NCBI RefSeq assembly: GCF_008923185.1
Contig: NZ_WBMT01000008.1
Coordinates: 186,001-250,000, forward strand
Origin: Actinomadura rudentiformis
GTDB lineage: Bacteria > Actinomycetota > Actinomycetes > Streptosporangiales > Streptosporangiaceae
Reading direction: 5' to 3'
Length of the DNA stretch: 64,000 nucleotides
A model generated the notes under the pieces. That model worked only from the letters and a program-made list of their open reading frames with translations. It had not been told where the DNA came from and searched no databases. Made by a program: the position numbers and the translations under genes. Positions within the stretch are counted from its first letter, which is position 1. The number at the start of each line of letters is the position of its first letter. Positions 24,644 through 33,126 of the stretch are shown piece by piece.

Positions 24644-25495
24644 TCAGGGGGTCAGGTCGGCGCGGTGGAGGAGGGGGTTGACTGCTTGTCGCATGACGGT
24701 TGTCGGGTCTTCTTTGCCGGTCCAGCGGACGAAGGCCGCCGCGGCCTGGGCCACCAGCATGTCGGCGCCGCCTGCCGCGCGCATGCCGCGCGCCCTGGCC
24801 TGGCGGACGAGCTCGGTCTGGCTTGGGACGTACACGACGTCGAACACCGCGGCCTCTGGTGAGATGCGGGCGACATCGACCACTGGGCCGGGGGTCAGCA
24901 TGCCGACTGATGTGGCGTTGACGAAGAGGTCCGCCTCGCCGAGCCGGTCGCCTGTACGTGGATCCTCGAACGACATCGGTTCGATCTGTGTGAACGCGCT
25001 GAACTCCGTGGCCAGCCGGCGGGCGTCGGCCGCGTCGAGGTCGAGTACGGTGAGGCGCTCGACTCCGGCTTCGGCCAGGCCGTAGGTTGCGGCGTGGCCT
25101 ACCCCGCCGGAGCCGGCGACGACCACCCGGGCGCCGGTCAGATCGGTGTGCGCCCAGTTCCGCACCGCCGTCATGAAGCCGATCACGTCGGTGTTGAAGC
25201 CGATCAGCCGGCCGTCCTCAGTGATCTCCACGCTGTTGACGGCTCCGATCCGCCGGGCGGTGGGTTCGACCTCGTCGAGCAAGGACATGATCGCCTGCTT
25301 GTACGGCGCGGTGATCTGAAAGCCGAGCCACTGCTCCTTCCGGGCCTGCCGCACCTGAGCGGCCAGCTCCGGCTCCTGCAGCTCCCTCAGTTCGTAGCGG
25401 GCGTCGATGTCGAAGGCGGCGAACGCGGCATTGTGCATGACCACGGAGTGGAGGCGGCGCAGCGGGTTTCCGAACAGGGCGACTGTGCGCATCAC
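24644..25495 (-). CDS. Shikimate/quinate dehydrogenase-like oxidoreductase
   Basis: 283 residues with the AroE fold: substrate-domain HSVVMHNAAF, Lys66 in ITAPYKQ, Asn87 in IGAVNSVE, Asp103 in FNTDVIGF, and the NADP loop VVAGSGGVGHAATYGL. The usual shikimate-binding Ser is altered (NPLRRLHSVV rather than GxPxxHSxSP), so a catabolic substrate other than shikimate is plausible. It is the fourth gene of a minus-strand operon with SDR, CoA-transferase and crotonase, not an aro locus. It overlaps the crotonase stop by four bases. Confidence 0.85.
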   Translation of the reverse strand: MMRTVALFGNPLRRLHSVVMHNAAFAAFDIDARYELRELQEPELAAQVRQARKEQWLGFQITAPYKQAIMSLLDEVEPTARRIGAVNSVEITEDGRLIGFNTDVIGFMTAVRNWAHTDLTGARVVVAGSGGVGHAATYGLAEAGVERLTVLDLDAADARRLATEFSAFTQIEPMSFEDPRTGDRLGEADLFVNATSVGMLTPGPVVDVARISPEAAVFDVVYVPSQTELVRQARARGMRAAGGADMLVAQAAAAFVRWTGKEDPTTVMRQAVNPLLHRADLTP

Positions 25496-26274
25496 GATTC
25501 CTCGGGGTCTGAGAAGTTCGGCGGACGCTTCGCCAGGAAGGCCCGTGCCCCCTCGAGGGCGTCATGGGTGGAAAAGATCATCTCTGCCGCGTCGAGTTCG
25601 AGGGCCAGCCCGTCGTCCAGCGTCCGCTCGGTCGCCTGGTCGAGCAGCACCTTCGCGGTTCGTACGGCGACCGGCCCGCGAGCGGCGATCGTCTCCGCCA
25701 TCTCGCGCGCCGCCGTCAGTGCCGAACCCGCCGGCGCGACACGGTTCACCAGGTTGATCGACAGGGCGGTCGCGGCGTCGACGATCTCCCCCAGCAGGAT
25801 GAGCTCCTTGGCCCGGGCGGACCCGACAACGCGCGGCAGCCGCTGGGTGCCGCCGCTCCCGGGGACGACCCCGAGCTTCAGTTCGGGCAGGCCGAGCCTG
25901 GCGTGCTCGCCCGCGACCCGCAGGTCGCAGCACAGGGCCAGTTCCAAGCCCCCGCCGAGCGCGAACCCCTCGATGGCGGCGATGGACGGCACCCGGAGCC
26001 TGGCGAGCTGCCGGTAGACCAGCTTCTCCAGCAGGAGCTTGCCCTCGGCCACCCGGCCGTGCAGGTCTTCGAACTCGGCGATGTCCGATCCCGCGCAGAA
26101 CGCCCGATCGCCGGCACCGTGGAGCACCACGACGCGGGTCCGCTCGTCGGCCTCGACGGCGCGCAGCGCCTCACGGAGCCGAACGGTCAGCTCGCGGGAG
26201 ACCACGTTCATCGGCGGGTTGTCCAGCTCGATCTCCGCGCACGCGCCGTGCGTCACGTTGACCAGTGCGGCCAT
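25492..26274 (-). CDS. Enoyl-CoA hydratase/isomerase (crotonase) family
   Basis: 260 residues. The oxyanion hole lies in AFCAGSDIAEF and GFALGGGLELALCCD, and both catalytic glutamates appear to be present (GGGLELA and PELKLGVVPGSGGTQRL), so hydratase activity is expected. AAAGGAG lies just upstream of the ATG. The gene starts inside the reading frame of the CoA-transferase, overlapping it by about 104 bp. It probably hydrates an unsaturated or ring-derived acyl-CoA in the pathway encoded by this operon. Confidence 0.9.
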   Translation of the reverse strand: MAALVNVTHGACAEIELDNPPMNVVSRELTVRLREALRAVEADERTRVVVLHGAGDRAFCAGSDIAEFEDLHGRVAEGKLLLEKLVYRQLARLRVPSIAAIEGFALGGGLELALCCDLRVAGEHARLGLPELKLGVVPGSGGTQRLPRVVGSARAKELILLGEIVDAATALSINLVNRVAPAGSALTAAREMAETIAARGPVAVRTAKVLLDQATERTLDDGLALELDAAEMIFSTHDALEGARAFLAKRPPNFSDPEES

Positions 26275-27847
26275 GTCGGCTCCTTTCGCCGGTGGCGAAG
26301 TCGTCAGTGATCCCCATGCGAGCGGCGCGGAACAGGCGAGCGTCCATGGGGCGCAGGCGCTCGCTGACCGTGGGCCGGAATTCCATGTGAGCGAGCACGT
26401 CCTTGCGCACGTCCAGCCCGTCGGCGACCTCGATCAGCTCCAGACCCTCCGGGGTCAGGGCGAAGACCGCGCGTTCGGTGACGTATCGGACGGTCTGCCC
26501 TTTCTCCAACGCCATCCGGCCGTTGAAGCTGATCTCCCGGACGGTGTCGACGAACTTGCGCTGGGCGCCCTCACGCTCGATCGCGGGAGCGCCGCCGGCC
26601 AGCCCGACGCGCAGGCCACCGGCCGTGAACGTCCCGACGAAGCAGAGGCGCCGGGTCAGGGCGCTGATGTTGAGAAATCCCCCCGGGCCGCGCATGCGCT
26701 CGCCGAAGGCATGGACGTTGACGTTCCCGTGCCGGTCGACTTGCGCGAACGAGAGGCTGGTGATGTCGAGGCCGCCGCCGTCGTAGAAGTCGAACATCGA
26801 GGGCTGCTCCAGGCGCGCCTGATAGTTCACCCCCGCACCGCCGTCCGGGCCGTGCGCGGGAACGCCGCCGAAGATGCCCTGCTCGACCGTGAGGGTCAGG
26901 CGGTCGGCCACGCCTTCCTCGGCTGCCACCGCGCCGATCTGCTGGGAGATTCCGAAGCCGAGGTTGCAGATGTCGCCGGGACGGAATTCGAGGAGTGCTC
27001 TGCGCGCGATCACCTTGCGGACGTCCAGGGTCGTCGGAGGGCCGGCGTCGGAGGGCATGCGCAGTTCGCCGGAGTAGAAGGGCGAATGGGCGGTGTTGTA
27101 GGTCTGGCGCTGCCGCTCGTCGACGTAGACGTAGTCGACGATGGCGCCGGGGATCCGCACCTCGTTCGGCCGCAGCGAGCCTCGCGCGGCCAGGCGCTCG
27201 GCCTGGACGATGACGATGCCGCCGCTGTTGTGGGCCGCCATGGCCAGGGCGAGGGAATCTCCGAGGATCGGCTCGCGCTCGAACGTCAGGTTGCCGTCCT
27301 CGTCCGCGGTGGTCGCACGGATCACCGCGACGTCGACCGGCAGCGCGGGGTAGAAGAGCCACTCCCGGCCGGCCAGTTCGACGACCTGGACCAGTTGCTC
27401 GGCGGTGCGCGCGTTCTGGCGTCCACCGGTCTGGCGCGGGTCGACGTAAGTGCCGAGGCCCACGTGGGTGAGGTGGCCTGGACGGCCCGCCGCGATGTCG
27501 CGGCACAGCGCCGACAGCACCCCCTGCGGGAAGGAGTAGGACTCGATCTCGTCTCCGGCCACCAACGCGCCGAGCCGGGGTTCGTTGCCGATGTTGCTGC
27601 CGATGGTGCGCCGGGTCAGCCCTGGGAGCGCGAGCTGGGACATGCCGCGCTCGTCGAAGTCGCCGATTCCGACGACGCGCACGGTCGTCAGGTCGCGCGG
27701 TGACGCGGAGCGGGTGAAGCGCGCGGCGAGCTGGTCGATGAACGCCTGGGGGACGCCGTGACCCGCGCCTGATCCGCCGATCCACAGGACGTCGCCGTCG
27801 CGTACCAGTTCCGCGGCCTGTTCGACGCTGACGAGTCGGGCGCTCAC
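26171..27847 (-). CDS. Family I CoA-transferase (YdiF-like, fused alpha-beta)
   Basis: 558 residues comprising both halves of a family I CoA-transferase in one chain. The oxyanion-type glycine run is in LWIGGSGAGHGVPQ and the likely catalytic Glu in LTLTVEQGIFGGVPAHG. The C-terminal domain ends with the YdiF-like signature VADGLDVRKDVLAHMEFRP. It would activate a carboxylic acid to its CoA ester using acetyl- or another acyl-CoA. GTG at 27847 overlaps the SDR stop (GTGA). After ITDDFATGERS the frame runs on for ~34 Arg/Gly-rich residues over the crotonase start, which is not typical of the family. Confidence 0.87.
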   Translation of the reverse strand: MSARLVSVEQAAELVRDGDVLWIGGSGAGHGVPQAFIDQLAARFTRSASPRDLTTVRVVGIGDFDERGMSQLALPGLTRRTIGSNIGNEPRLGALVAGDEIESYSFPQGVLSALCRDIAAGRPGHLTHVGLGTYVDPRQTGGRQNARTAEQLVQVVELAGREWLFYPALPVDVAVIRATTADEDGNLTFEREPILGDSLALAMAAHNSGGIVIVQAERLAARGSLRPNEVRIPGAIVDYVYVDERQRQTYNTAHSPFYSGELRMPSDAGPPTTLDVRKVIARRALLEFRPGDICNLGFGISQQIGAVAAEEGVADRLTLTVEQGIFGGVPAHGPDGGAGVNYQARLEQPSMFDFYDGGGLDITSLSFAQVDRHGNVNVHAFGERMRGPGGFLNISALTRRLCFVGTFTAGGLRVGLAGGAPAIEREGAQRKFVDTVREISFNGRMALEKGQTVRYVTERAVFALTPEGLELIEVADGLDVRKDVLAHMEFRPTVSERLRPMDARLFRAARMGITDDFATGERSRHGRTGQRDARRVRGDRAGQPADERGLPRADRSAP

Positions 27848-28602
27848 GGCATCAGCCCTCCGCTGTTGGGATGCAGCGTCTGGCCGAGCAGGAGGCCGGC
27901 GGCATCCGAGAGCAGGAAGGTCACGCACTCGGCGACCTCTCCTGGTTCGCCGAACCGCCCGAGGGGGAGCTCCAGCATGCGCTTGCGTCCGACCTCACCC
28001 TCCATCACGGTGCGTCCCATCGCGGTGTTGGTGACGCCGGGCGCCACGGCGTTCGCCCTGATGCCGCGCTGCCCGAACTCTCGTGAGATCGACTTCGCGA
28101 GGGCCATCGCCCCGGCCTTGGCGCTCGCGTAGTGCGCGACCCCGGGCCAGCCGATCAGGCCGAGCCGGGAGGCGATGTTGACGATGGCGCCGCCGCCCCG
28201 CGCGAGCATTCCGGGGAGCACGGCCTGACTGGCGTGGAACATCCCGTACAGGTTGGTCTTCAGGACGAGATCCCAGTCTTCGGGGGTCAGGTCGAGGAAA
28301 GCGGCCTCCGGCATGATCCCTGCGTTGTTGACCAGTCCGTCGATCCGCCCGAAGCGTTTCCCGGCCCAGTCCACGAGGGCGAACACCTCTTCCCGGCGCG
28401 CCACGTCGCATGGGTGCACGTCGGTGTCGCGGCCGACGGCCCGGATCTCCTCGGCGAGTTCGCGGGCCCCCGCCTCGCTGGAGTGGTACGCGATGGCGAC
28501 GTGGGCTCCGTCGAGCGCGGCGGCCATCGCGATGGATCTTCCTATTCCGCGGCCGGCTCCGGTGACCAGGACGACCCGGTCGTGCAGGGGTGGCAGTCGC
28601 AT
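27844..28602 (-). CDS. Short-chain dehydrogenase/reductase (FabG-like)
   Basis: 252 residues with the classical SDR features: NAD(P) loop VTGAGRGIGRS, NNAGIMP, active-site Ser in VNIAS and YASAK (Tyr-X3-Lys). The C-terminus GQTLHPNSGGLMP is a variant of the usual GG ending. First gene of a four-gene minus-strand operon and divergent from the amidohydrolase gene, with a LacI-type operator between them. Likely oxidises a hydroxyl group of the imported substrate. Confidence 0.9.
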   Translation of the reverse strand: MRLPPLHDRVVLVTGAGRGIGRSIAMAAALDGAHVAIAYHSSEAGARELAEEIRAVGRDTDVHPCDVARREEVFALVDWAGKRFGRIDGLVNNAGIMPEAAFLDLTPEDWDLVLKTNLYGMFHASQAVLPGMLARGGGAIVNIASRLGLIGWPGVAHYASAKAGAMALAKSISREFGQRGIRANAVAPGVTNTAMGRTVMEGEVGRKRMLELPLGRFGEPGEVAECVTFLLSDAAGLLLGQTLHPNSGGLMP

Positions 28603-28620
28603 CGGTCCAGCCGTTCCCTT

Positions 28621-28636
28621 CTGAGAGCGCTTTCAG
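28621..28636. promoter_or_regulatory. LacI-type operator 1 between SDR operon and amidohydrolase
   Basis: CTGAGAGCGCTTTCAG is a 16-bp near-perfect palindrome with core AGCGCT. It overlaps the -35 region of the plus-strand promoter whose -10 is TACATT (28645-28650). It shares the extended string AGCGCTT-N-CAGTTTT with operator 2 upstream of the Gfo/Idh gene, so one regulator probably binds both. Confidence 0.7.
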
Positions 28637-28658
28637 TTTTGATGTACATTCTCACGGC

Positions 28659-29702
28659 ATGGACGCCATGGCAATACCGGGCCGGAAGAACACCCCTGTC
28701 ATCGACGTGCACGCCCACGCCGTGCCGCACACCCTGATCGAGCGCCTACGGGACGAGCAGCCAGGTGTGGCTGTACGGGAGGACACGGACGGAATCCACC
28801 TGGACATCGGCGGCCGCATCACGCCGCCGATCGAAGAGGGGCTGACCGATCCATCCCGCAGGCTCGCCGCGATGGAACGGATGGGAGTGGACGTCCAGCT
28901 CGTCTCGCCGTGGATGGAGCTGACTCCCGACGAGATCGGGCTCCACGACGCCGCGCGGTTCGTCCGGATGGTGAACGACTCCCTCGGCGACCTGGTCGAC
29001 CACGAGCCCTCCCGTCTTCGGGCCCTGTCCCTGCTGGACCGGCGCGACCCCGGCTCCGCCGCCGACGAGCTGCTCCGCTGCCTGGACACCGGTCGTTTCC
29101 AGGGGGCCGAGATCGGCCTCGGCGGGGCCGGGCCGGCCCTCCACGAGATCGACTGGGATTCGTTCTGGGATGCGGCGAGCCGCACCGGGGCACTGGTGCT
29201 CCTTCACCCCTGGAGGCCGGCCTCGCCCGCCGGGGTCACCTTCCCGAGCCTTACCGACATCGTGGACAATCCCGCCCAGTCGACAGCGGCCGTGGGCGCC
29301 ATGGCGCTGGCCGGGACGCTCCAGCGTTTCCCCGACCTGCGCCTTTGCGTTGTCCACGGAGGCGGGTTCCTGCCCTACGCCGCGGGTCGTTTTGACGCGA
29401 TCGCGGCCCTTGAGCCGGCGCCCGGCCCCAGCGCTGCGGTGCCGAGCGAGTACCTGCGGCGGCTCTACTTCGACTCGCTGACGCACTCACCCCAGGCCCT
29501 GTCCTGGCTGATCGACTTTGCGGGCGCCGATCGCGTGATGCTCGGCAGCGACTACCCGTTCCCGACGGGGTGCGCAGACCCGGTCGGGGCCGTCACCAGG
29601 GCCGTCACCAGGGCCGGCGCCGCCGCCGGCGTCGGCCTCTCCGGTGAGCAGGTCGCAGCCGTCCTGGGCATGACCGCGCATCGCCTGCTGACCGGTGCGT
29701 GA
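28659..29702 (+). CDS. Amidohydrolase 2 (ACMSD-type metal-dependent hydrolase/decarboxylase) no. 1
   Basis: 347 residues with a complete amidohydrolase-2 metal site: HxH in VIDVHAHAVP, His in VLLHPWRP, His in CVVHGGGFLPY and Asp in LGSDYPFP. Relatives hydrolyse lactones or decarboxylate aromatic acids (ACMSD, resorcylate decarboxylase). ATG 28659 or 28668 are both possible. It is divergent from the SDR operon and upstream of the Gfo/Idh-TIM pair, placing it in the same catabolic island under LacI control. Confidence 0.88.
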   Translation: MDAMAIPGRKNTPVIDVHAHAVPHTLIERLRDEQPGVAVREDTDGIHLDIGGRITPPIEEGLTDPSRRLAAMERMGVDVQLVSPWMELTPDEIGLHDAARFVRMVNDSLGDLVDHEPSRLRALSLLDRRDPGSAADELLRCLDTGRFQGAEIGLGGAGPALHEIDWDSFWDAASRTGALVLLHPWRPASPAGVTFPSLTDIVDNPAQSTAAVGAMALAGTLQRFPDLRLCVVHGGGFLPYAAGRFDAIAALEPAPGPSAAVPSEYLRRLYFDSLTHSPQALSWLIDFAGADRVMLGSDYPFPTGCADPVGAVTRAVTRAGAAAGVGLSGEQVAAVLGMTAHRLLTGA

Positions 29703-29715
29703 CGCTCCGGCGCCC

Positions 29716-29753
29716 TTGACAGGAAAATCTCGGCGAAGATAGAAAGCGCTTAC
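29716..29753 (+). promoter_or_regulatory. Promoter and LacI-type operator 2 of the Gfo/Idh-TIM operon
   Basis: TTGACA at 29716-29721 is followed after 16-18 bp by GATAGA/TAGAAA (about 29738-29745). The operator GAAAGCGCTTAC (29742-29753) contains the perfect 8-bp palindrome AAGCGCTT and overlaps the -10/+1 region, an arrangement suited to repression. Confidence 0.7.
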
Positions 29754-29791
29754 AGTTTTTCCTCGGATTCACCTCAAGAAGGAGGGACGGC

Positions 29792-30952
29792 ATGGATCAG
29801 GTTCGCGTGGGCGTCATCATGAACGGCGTCACCGGGCGGATGGGAACCCGCCAGCATCTCGAACGATCGATCATCGCCATCAGGGACGAGGGCGGGCTCC
29901 CCCTCGCCGACGGGCGCACGCTCGTGGTCGATCCCATCCTCGTCGGCCGCGACGCCGCCAAACTCCGAGCGCTCGCCACCCGCTACGGCGTCCACCGCTG
30001 GACCACCAGCCTCGACGAGGCCCTCGGCGATCCGGACGACACGATCTACTTCGACTCCCAGCTCACCAGCCTGCGCGCCGAGGCCGTCAGGAAGGCGATC
30101 GCGGCCGGCAAGCACGTCTTCTGCGAGAAGCCGACCGCCGGCGACCTTGAGGAGGCGCTCGAGCTGGTCCGGCTCGCCGACGCCGCCGGGATCAAGCACG
30201 GGGTCGTCCAGGACAAGCTGTTCCTGCCTGGAATCCGCAAGCTGAAACGGCTGATCGACGGCGGCTTTTTCGGCGACCTCCTCAGCTTCCGGCTGAACTT
30301 CGGGTACTGGGTCTTCGAGGGTGACTGGCAGCACCTCAACCGGCCGTCGTGGAACTACCGCAAGGAGGACGGCGGCGGCCTGATCATGGACATGTACCCG
30401 CACTGGCGGTATGTGCTCGACGACGTCATCGGCCCGGTCAGGTCCGTGCTCTGCCACGGCCAGGTCCACATCCCTCGCCGCTGGGACGAGAACGGCGAGG
30501 AGTACCCGGCGACCGCGGAGGACGCGGCGTACGGCATGTTCCAGTTCGACAACGACGTTCTGGCGCAGTTCACCACCTCGTGGGCGACCCGCCCGTACCG
30601 CGACGAGATCGGCGAGTGGCAGCTCGACGGCACCCTGGGCAGCGCCATCGCCGGGCTGCGCGACTGCCGCGTGCAGTCGCGCGCCAACACCCCGATGCCC
30701 GTCTGGAATCCCGACATCCCCAACCCGATCGATTTCCGTGCGGGCTGGGCGGAGGTTCCCGACAACGAGGTATTCGGCAACGCGTTCCGCGTCCAGTGGG
30801 AGATGTTCCTGCGCCACGTCGTCGAGGACGCCGAGTTCGGCTGGGACCTGCTCGAAGGGGCCAAGGGCGTTCAGCTCGCCGAACTCGCGATGCGGTCGTG
30901 GCGCGAGCGTCGCTGGATCGACGTTCCCGACCTGGAAGTCCCGGCCTCATGA
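29792..30952 (+). CDS. Gfo/Idh/MocA-family oxidoreductase
   Basis: 386 residues. Rossmann N-terminus VGVIMNGVTGRMGTRQ, the family hallmark CEKPTAG near residue 115, and a C-terminal domain with NRPSWNYRKEDGGGLIMDM and MYPHWRYVLDD, where the sugar-binding His/Asp residues lie. Relatives oxidise inositols, glucosides and other cyclic polyols with NAD(P). AAGGAGGG sits at ideal spacing. The stop overlaps the TIM-barrel gene by four bases, so the two are coupled. Probably acts on the ring hydroxyl or keto form of the island's substrate. Confidence 0.88.
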   Translation: MDQVRVGVIMNGVTGRMGTRQHLERSIIAIRDEGGLPLADGRTLVVDPILVGRDAAKLRALATRYGVHRWTTSLDEALGDPDDTIYFDSQLTSLRAEAVRKAIAAGKHVFCEKPTAGDLEEALELVRLADAAGIKHGVVQDKLFLPGIRKLKRLIDGGFFGDLLSFRLNFGYWVFEGDWQHLNRPSWNYRKEDGGGLIMDMYPHWRYVLDDVIGPVRSVLCHGQVHIPRRWDENGEEYPATAEDAAYGMFQFDNDVLAQFTTSWATRPYRDEIGEWQLDGTLGSAIAGLRDCRVQSRANTPMPVWNPDIPNPIDFRAGWAEVPDNEVFGNAFRVQWEMFLRHVVEDAEFGWDLLEGAKGVQLAELAMRSWRERRWIDVPDLEVPAS

Positions 30953-31776
30953 CGGAGCCCTTCACGGACCGGCTGAGCATCAACCAGATCACGGTGAAGA
31001 GCTGGACCTTCGAGGAGACGGTGCGCGGATGCGCACGCCACGGTATCGGCCACGTGGGGGCGTGGCTGGACAGCGTCGCGGAGATCGGCGTGGACAAGGC
31101 CGCCGGCGTTCTCGCCGACCACGGCGTCTCGGTCTCCAGTGTCTGCCGTGCCGGCTTCTTCACCGGCAACAGCCCCGACCGGTCGTGGGCCGGCCGGGCG
31201 GACAACGAGCGGGCGATCGACATGACGGCCCGGCTCGGCGCCGACGTCCTGTACCTGGTGTGCGGCGGGGTGGCAGACGATCGTGATCTCCCGGCCGCAC
31301 GCGCGGCCGTCCGCGACGGCCTGGCCGAGCTGGTGCCCTACGCGGCGGAGCGCGGAGTGCGGCTCGCCGTGGAACCGCTGCATCCGATGATGTGCGCCGA
31401 GCGATCGGTCATCGTGACCCTGGACCAGGCCGTCGAACTGGCGGAGCCGTTCGGGCCGGACGAGGTCGGCATCGCGATCGACACCTACAACGTGTGGTGG
31501 GACCCGCGGCTCGCCGAGGGCATCGAACGCGCCGGCGACCGGATCATCGGCTACCAGGTGTGCGACTGGCTGGTGCCGCAGCCGCACCCGGTCTTCGGCC
31601 GGGGCGTGCCCGGCGAAGGCGTGATCGACCTGCGGGGGATCACCCGTGCCGTCGACGCCACCGGCTACGACGGGCCGATCGAGGTGGAGATCTTCAACGA
31701 GAAGGTGTGGTCGTCCCCGCCGGACGAGGTGATCCGCGTGATCAAGGAGCGTTTCGCGGCGGGCGTGCTCGGCTGA
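30949..31776 (+). CDS. Sugar-phosphate isomerase/epimerase-like TIM barrel
   Basis: 275 residues of the xylose-isomerase-like (AP endonuclease 2) fold. Metal ligands are visible in AVEPLHPM (Glu), AIDTYNVWWD (Asp), the GYQVCDW segment and PIEVEIFNE (Glu). Members include IolE/IolI-type dehydratases and isomerases and 3-dehydroshikimate dehydratases. Pairing with a Gfo/Idh oxidoreductase is the common arrangement in inositol-like and cyclic-polyol catabolism. Start overlaps the preceding stop (ATGA). Confidence 0.85.
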   Translation: MTEPFTDRLSINQITVKSWTFEETVRGCARHGIGHVGAWLDSVAEIGVDKAAGVLADHGVSVSSVCRAGFFTGNSPDRSWAGRADNERAIDMTARLGADVLYLVCGGVADDRDLPAARAAVRDGLAELVPYAAERGVRLAVEPLHPMMCAERSVIVTLDQAVELAEPFGPDEVGIAIDTYNVWWDPRLAEGIERAGDRIIGYQVCDWLVPQPHPVFGRGVPGEGVIDLRGITRAVDATGYDGPIEVEIFNEKVWSSPPDEVIRVIKERFAAGVLG

Positions 31777-31797
31777 CCGTCCCGGCGGTAACGGGCC

Positions 31798-31839
31798 GGA
31801 CGGTCCCGGGCGGACGGTCACGTGCGGGCGGTCACGGGC
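31798..31839. repeat. Three tandem 14-bp repeats
   Basis: GGACGGTCCCGGGC, GGACGGTCACGTGC and GGGCGGTCACGGGC follow one another without gaps. The last copy contains the stop codon of the minus-strand LacI gene. Probably slippage-generated; a role in termination is possible but unproven. Confidence 0.7.
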
Positions 31840-32875
31840 GGGGCGGTGCCGTGCTGTCCCGCATCTGCACGGCGCCATCGATCTCCACGGTGTGGCGCGG
31901 CTCGTTCCCGGGCAGGAGCGCGAGCTCCATGGCCACCCGGCCGATGCGTTCGAGGGGGAGCTCGACCGTCGTCAGCACCGGGACGGTGTCGAAGGCCAGG
32001 GGCGTCCCCCCGAACCCGGCGACCGAGACGTCGGCCGGGACGCGCAGACCCGCGGACCTGATCCACGCCATCGCGCCGACCGCCACCACGTCGGCGACCC
32101 CGAACACGCACGTCGGCCGGTCGGGACGATCGGGGCGGTCGAGCAGCAGGCGGGCGCCGCGGGCGCCGCCGTCCCGGGACAGGTCCACACGGACGATCGA
32201 GCCGGGGGCGAGCCGGACGCCCCGGTCTTCAAGGCCGAGCCGGAACCCGCGCAGGCGGTCGCTCACCGACGTGAGCTTGGCCGGGCCGGAGATCACACCG
32301 AACGAGGTGTGCCCGAGGTCCACGAGCCGGTGGGCGAGCCGGCGGGCGGCCTCCACATTGCCGATCTTGACGAGGTGCCCGATCTTGCGTCCCCGTGTCA
32401 CCGACACGATCGCTCCGCCGGCGGCCTGGTACGCCGCCAGCTGCTCCATCATCGCGGCCGCGTGGGCCCGGTCGGAGAACGAGCTGCCGGCGAGGACGAT
32501 GGCGCGGGGACGCTGCGTGCTGAGCAGGCGGAGGTAGTTGAGCTCCTGCCGCGGGTCCCGATAGGTGCACACCATGGTCACCAGCAGGTCGTGCGCCTCG
32601 GCGACCTCGATCACGCCTCCCGCGATCATGGCGAAGTAGGAGTCGCGCACGTCGTGCACGACGAGGCCCACGCTGGTCGAGGTGGAGCTGGCCAGGGCGC
32701 GCGCGTGCAGGTTCGGCCGGTAACCGAGCTCGGCCGCGGCCGCCAGGACCCGGTCGCGCAACGCGGCCCGCCCCTTGTAGTCCGCATCGCTCAGCATGCG
32801 AGAGGCCGTGGCCAGCGAGACTCCGGCGTGATCCGCGACGTCCTTGAGACGGACGGGGCGGCCTTCAGACGGCAT
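31832..32875 (-). CDS. LacI-family repressor no. 1
   Basis: 347 residues. DNA-binding domain VRLKDVADHAGVSLATASRMLSD with hinge helix NLHARALASS, then a periplasmic-binding-protein-like ligand domain (SVGLVVHDVRDSYFAMIAGG). The frame is open to 32929, but ATG 32875 follows GGAAGG and gives the normal LacI N-terminus. Convergent with the TIM-barrel gene. Candidate operators with core AGCGCT lie at its own promoter and at both neighbouring catabolic promoters, so it is the likely local repressor of the island's first half. Confidence 0.88.
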   Translation of the reverse strand: MPSEGRPVRLKDVADHAGVSLATASRMLSDADYKGRAALRDRVLAAAAELGYRPNLHARALASSTSTSVGLVVHDVRDSYFAMIAGGVIEVAEAHDLLVTMVCTYRDPRQELNYLRLLSTQRPRAIVLAGSSFSDRAHAAAMMEQLAAYQAAGGAIVSVTRGRKIGHLVKIGNVEAARRLAHRLVDLGHTSFGVISGPAKLTSVSDRLRGFRLGLEDRGVRLAPGSIVRVDLSRDGGARGARLLLDRPDRPDRPTCVFGVADVVAVGAMAWIRSAGLRVPADVSVAGFGGTPLAFDTVPVLTTVELPLERIGRVAMELALLPGNEPRHTVEIDGAVQMRDSTAPPRP

Positions 32876-32952
32876 CGGCACCTTCCCACCACGCACACCT
32901 GTTGCGACCCGCAGCATATCGCGCAGCAATCAGCACGGATCGGACGCAGAAC

Positions 32953-32966
32953 TGCAAGCGCTAGCA
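32953..32966. promoter_or_regulatory. LacI-type operator 3 (autoregulation)
   Basis: TGCAAGCGCTAGCA is a palindrome with one mismatched pair (TGC-N-AGCGCT-N-GCA). It lies 78 bp upstream of the LacI no. 1 start and shares the AGCGCT core with operators 1 and 2. A weaker fourth copy, GAAGGCGCTTTC, is at 33019-33030. Confidence 0.6.
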
Positions 32967-33126
32967 CTAGGTACTCGACGTCATAGGGAAGAATCGCCAC
33001 GCTTAGCGATGGCTACTTGAAGGCGCTTTCCGCCGGACATCGCCTCGAATCCATGGGTGTGCCGGGTGCCTCCGGCGACCGGGGGCGGCCGGGGCGCGCC
33101 TCCCGGCGACGGGGCGGGCGGTGGAA

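Noticed and set aside
24644..25495. Assignment as biosynthetic aroE
   Set aside because: The substrate motif is altered and the gene is embedded in a CoA-dependent catabolic operon with no other aro gene.
29716..29753. Separate CRP-like site at the Gfo/Idh promoter
   Set aside because: The palindrome is explained by the AGCGCT LacI-type core shared with two neighbouring promoters; no TGTGA/TCACA arms are present.
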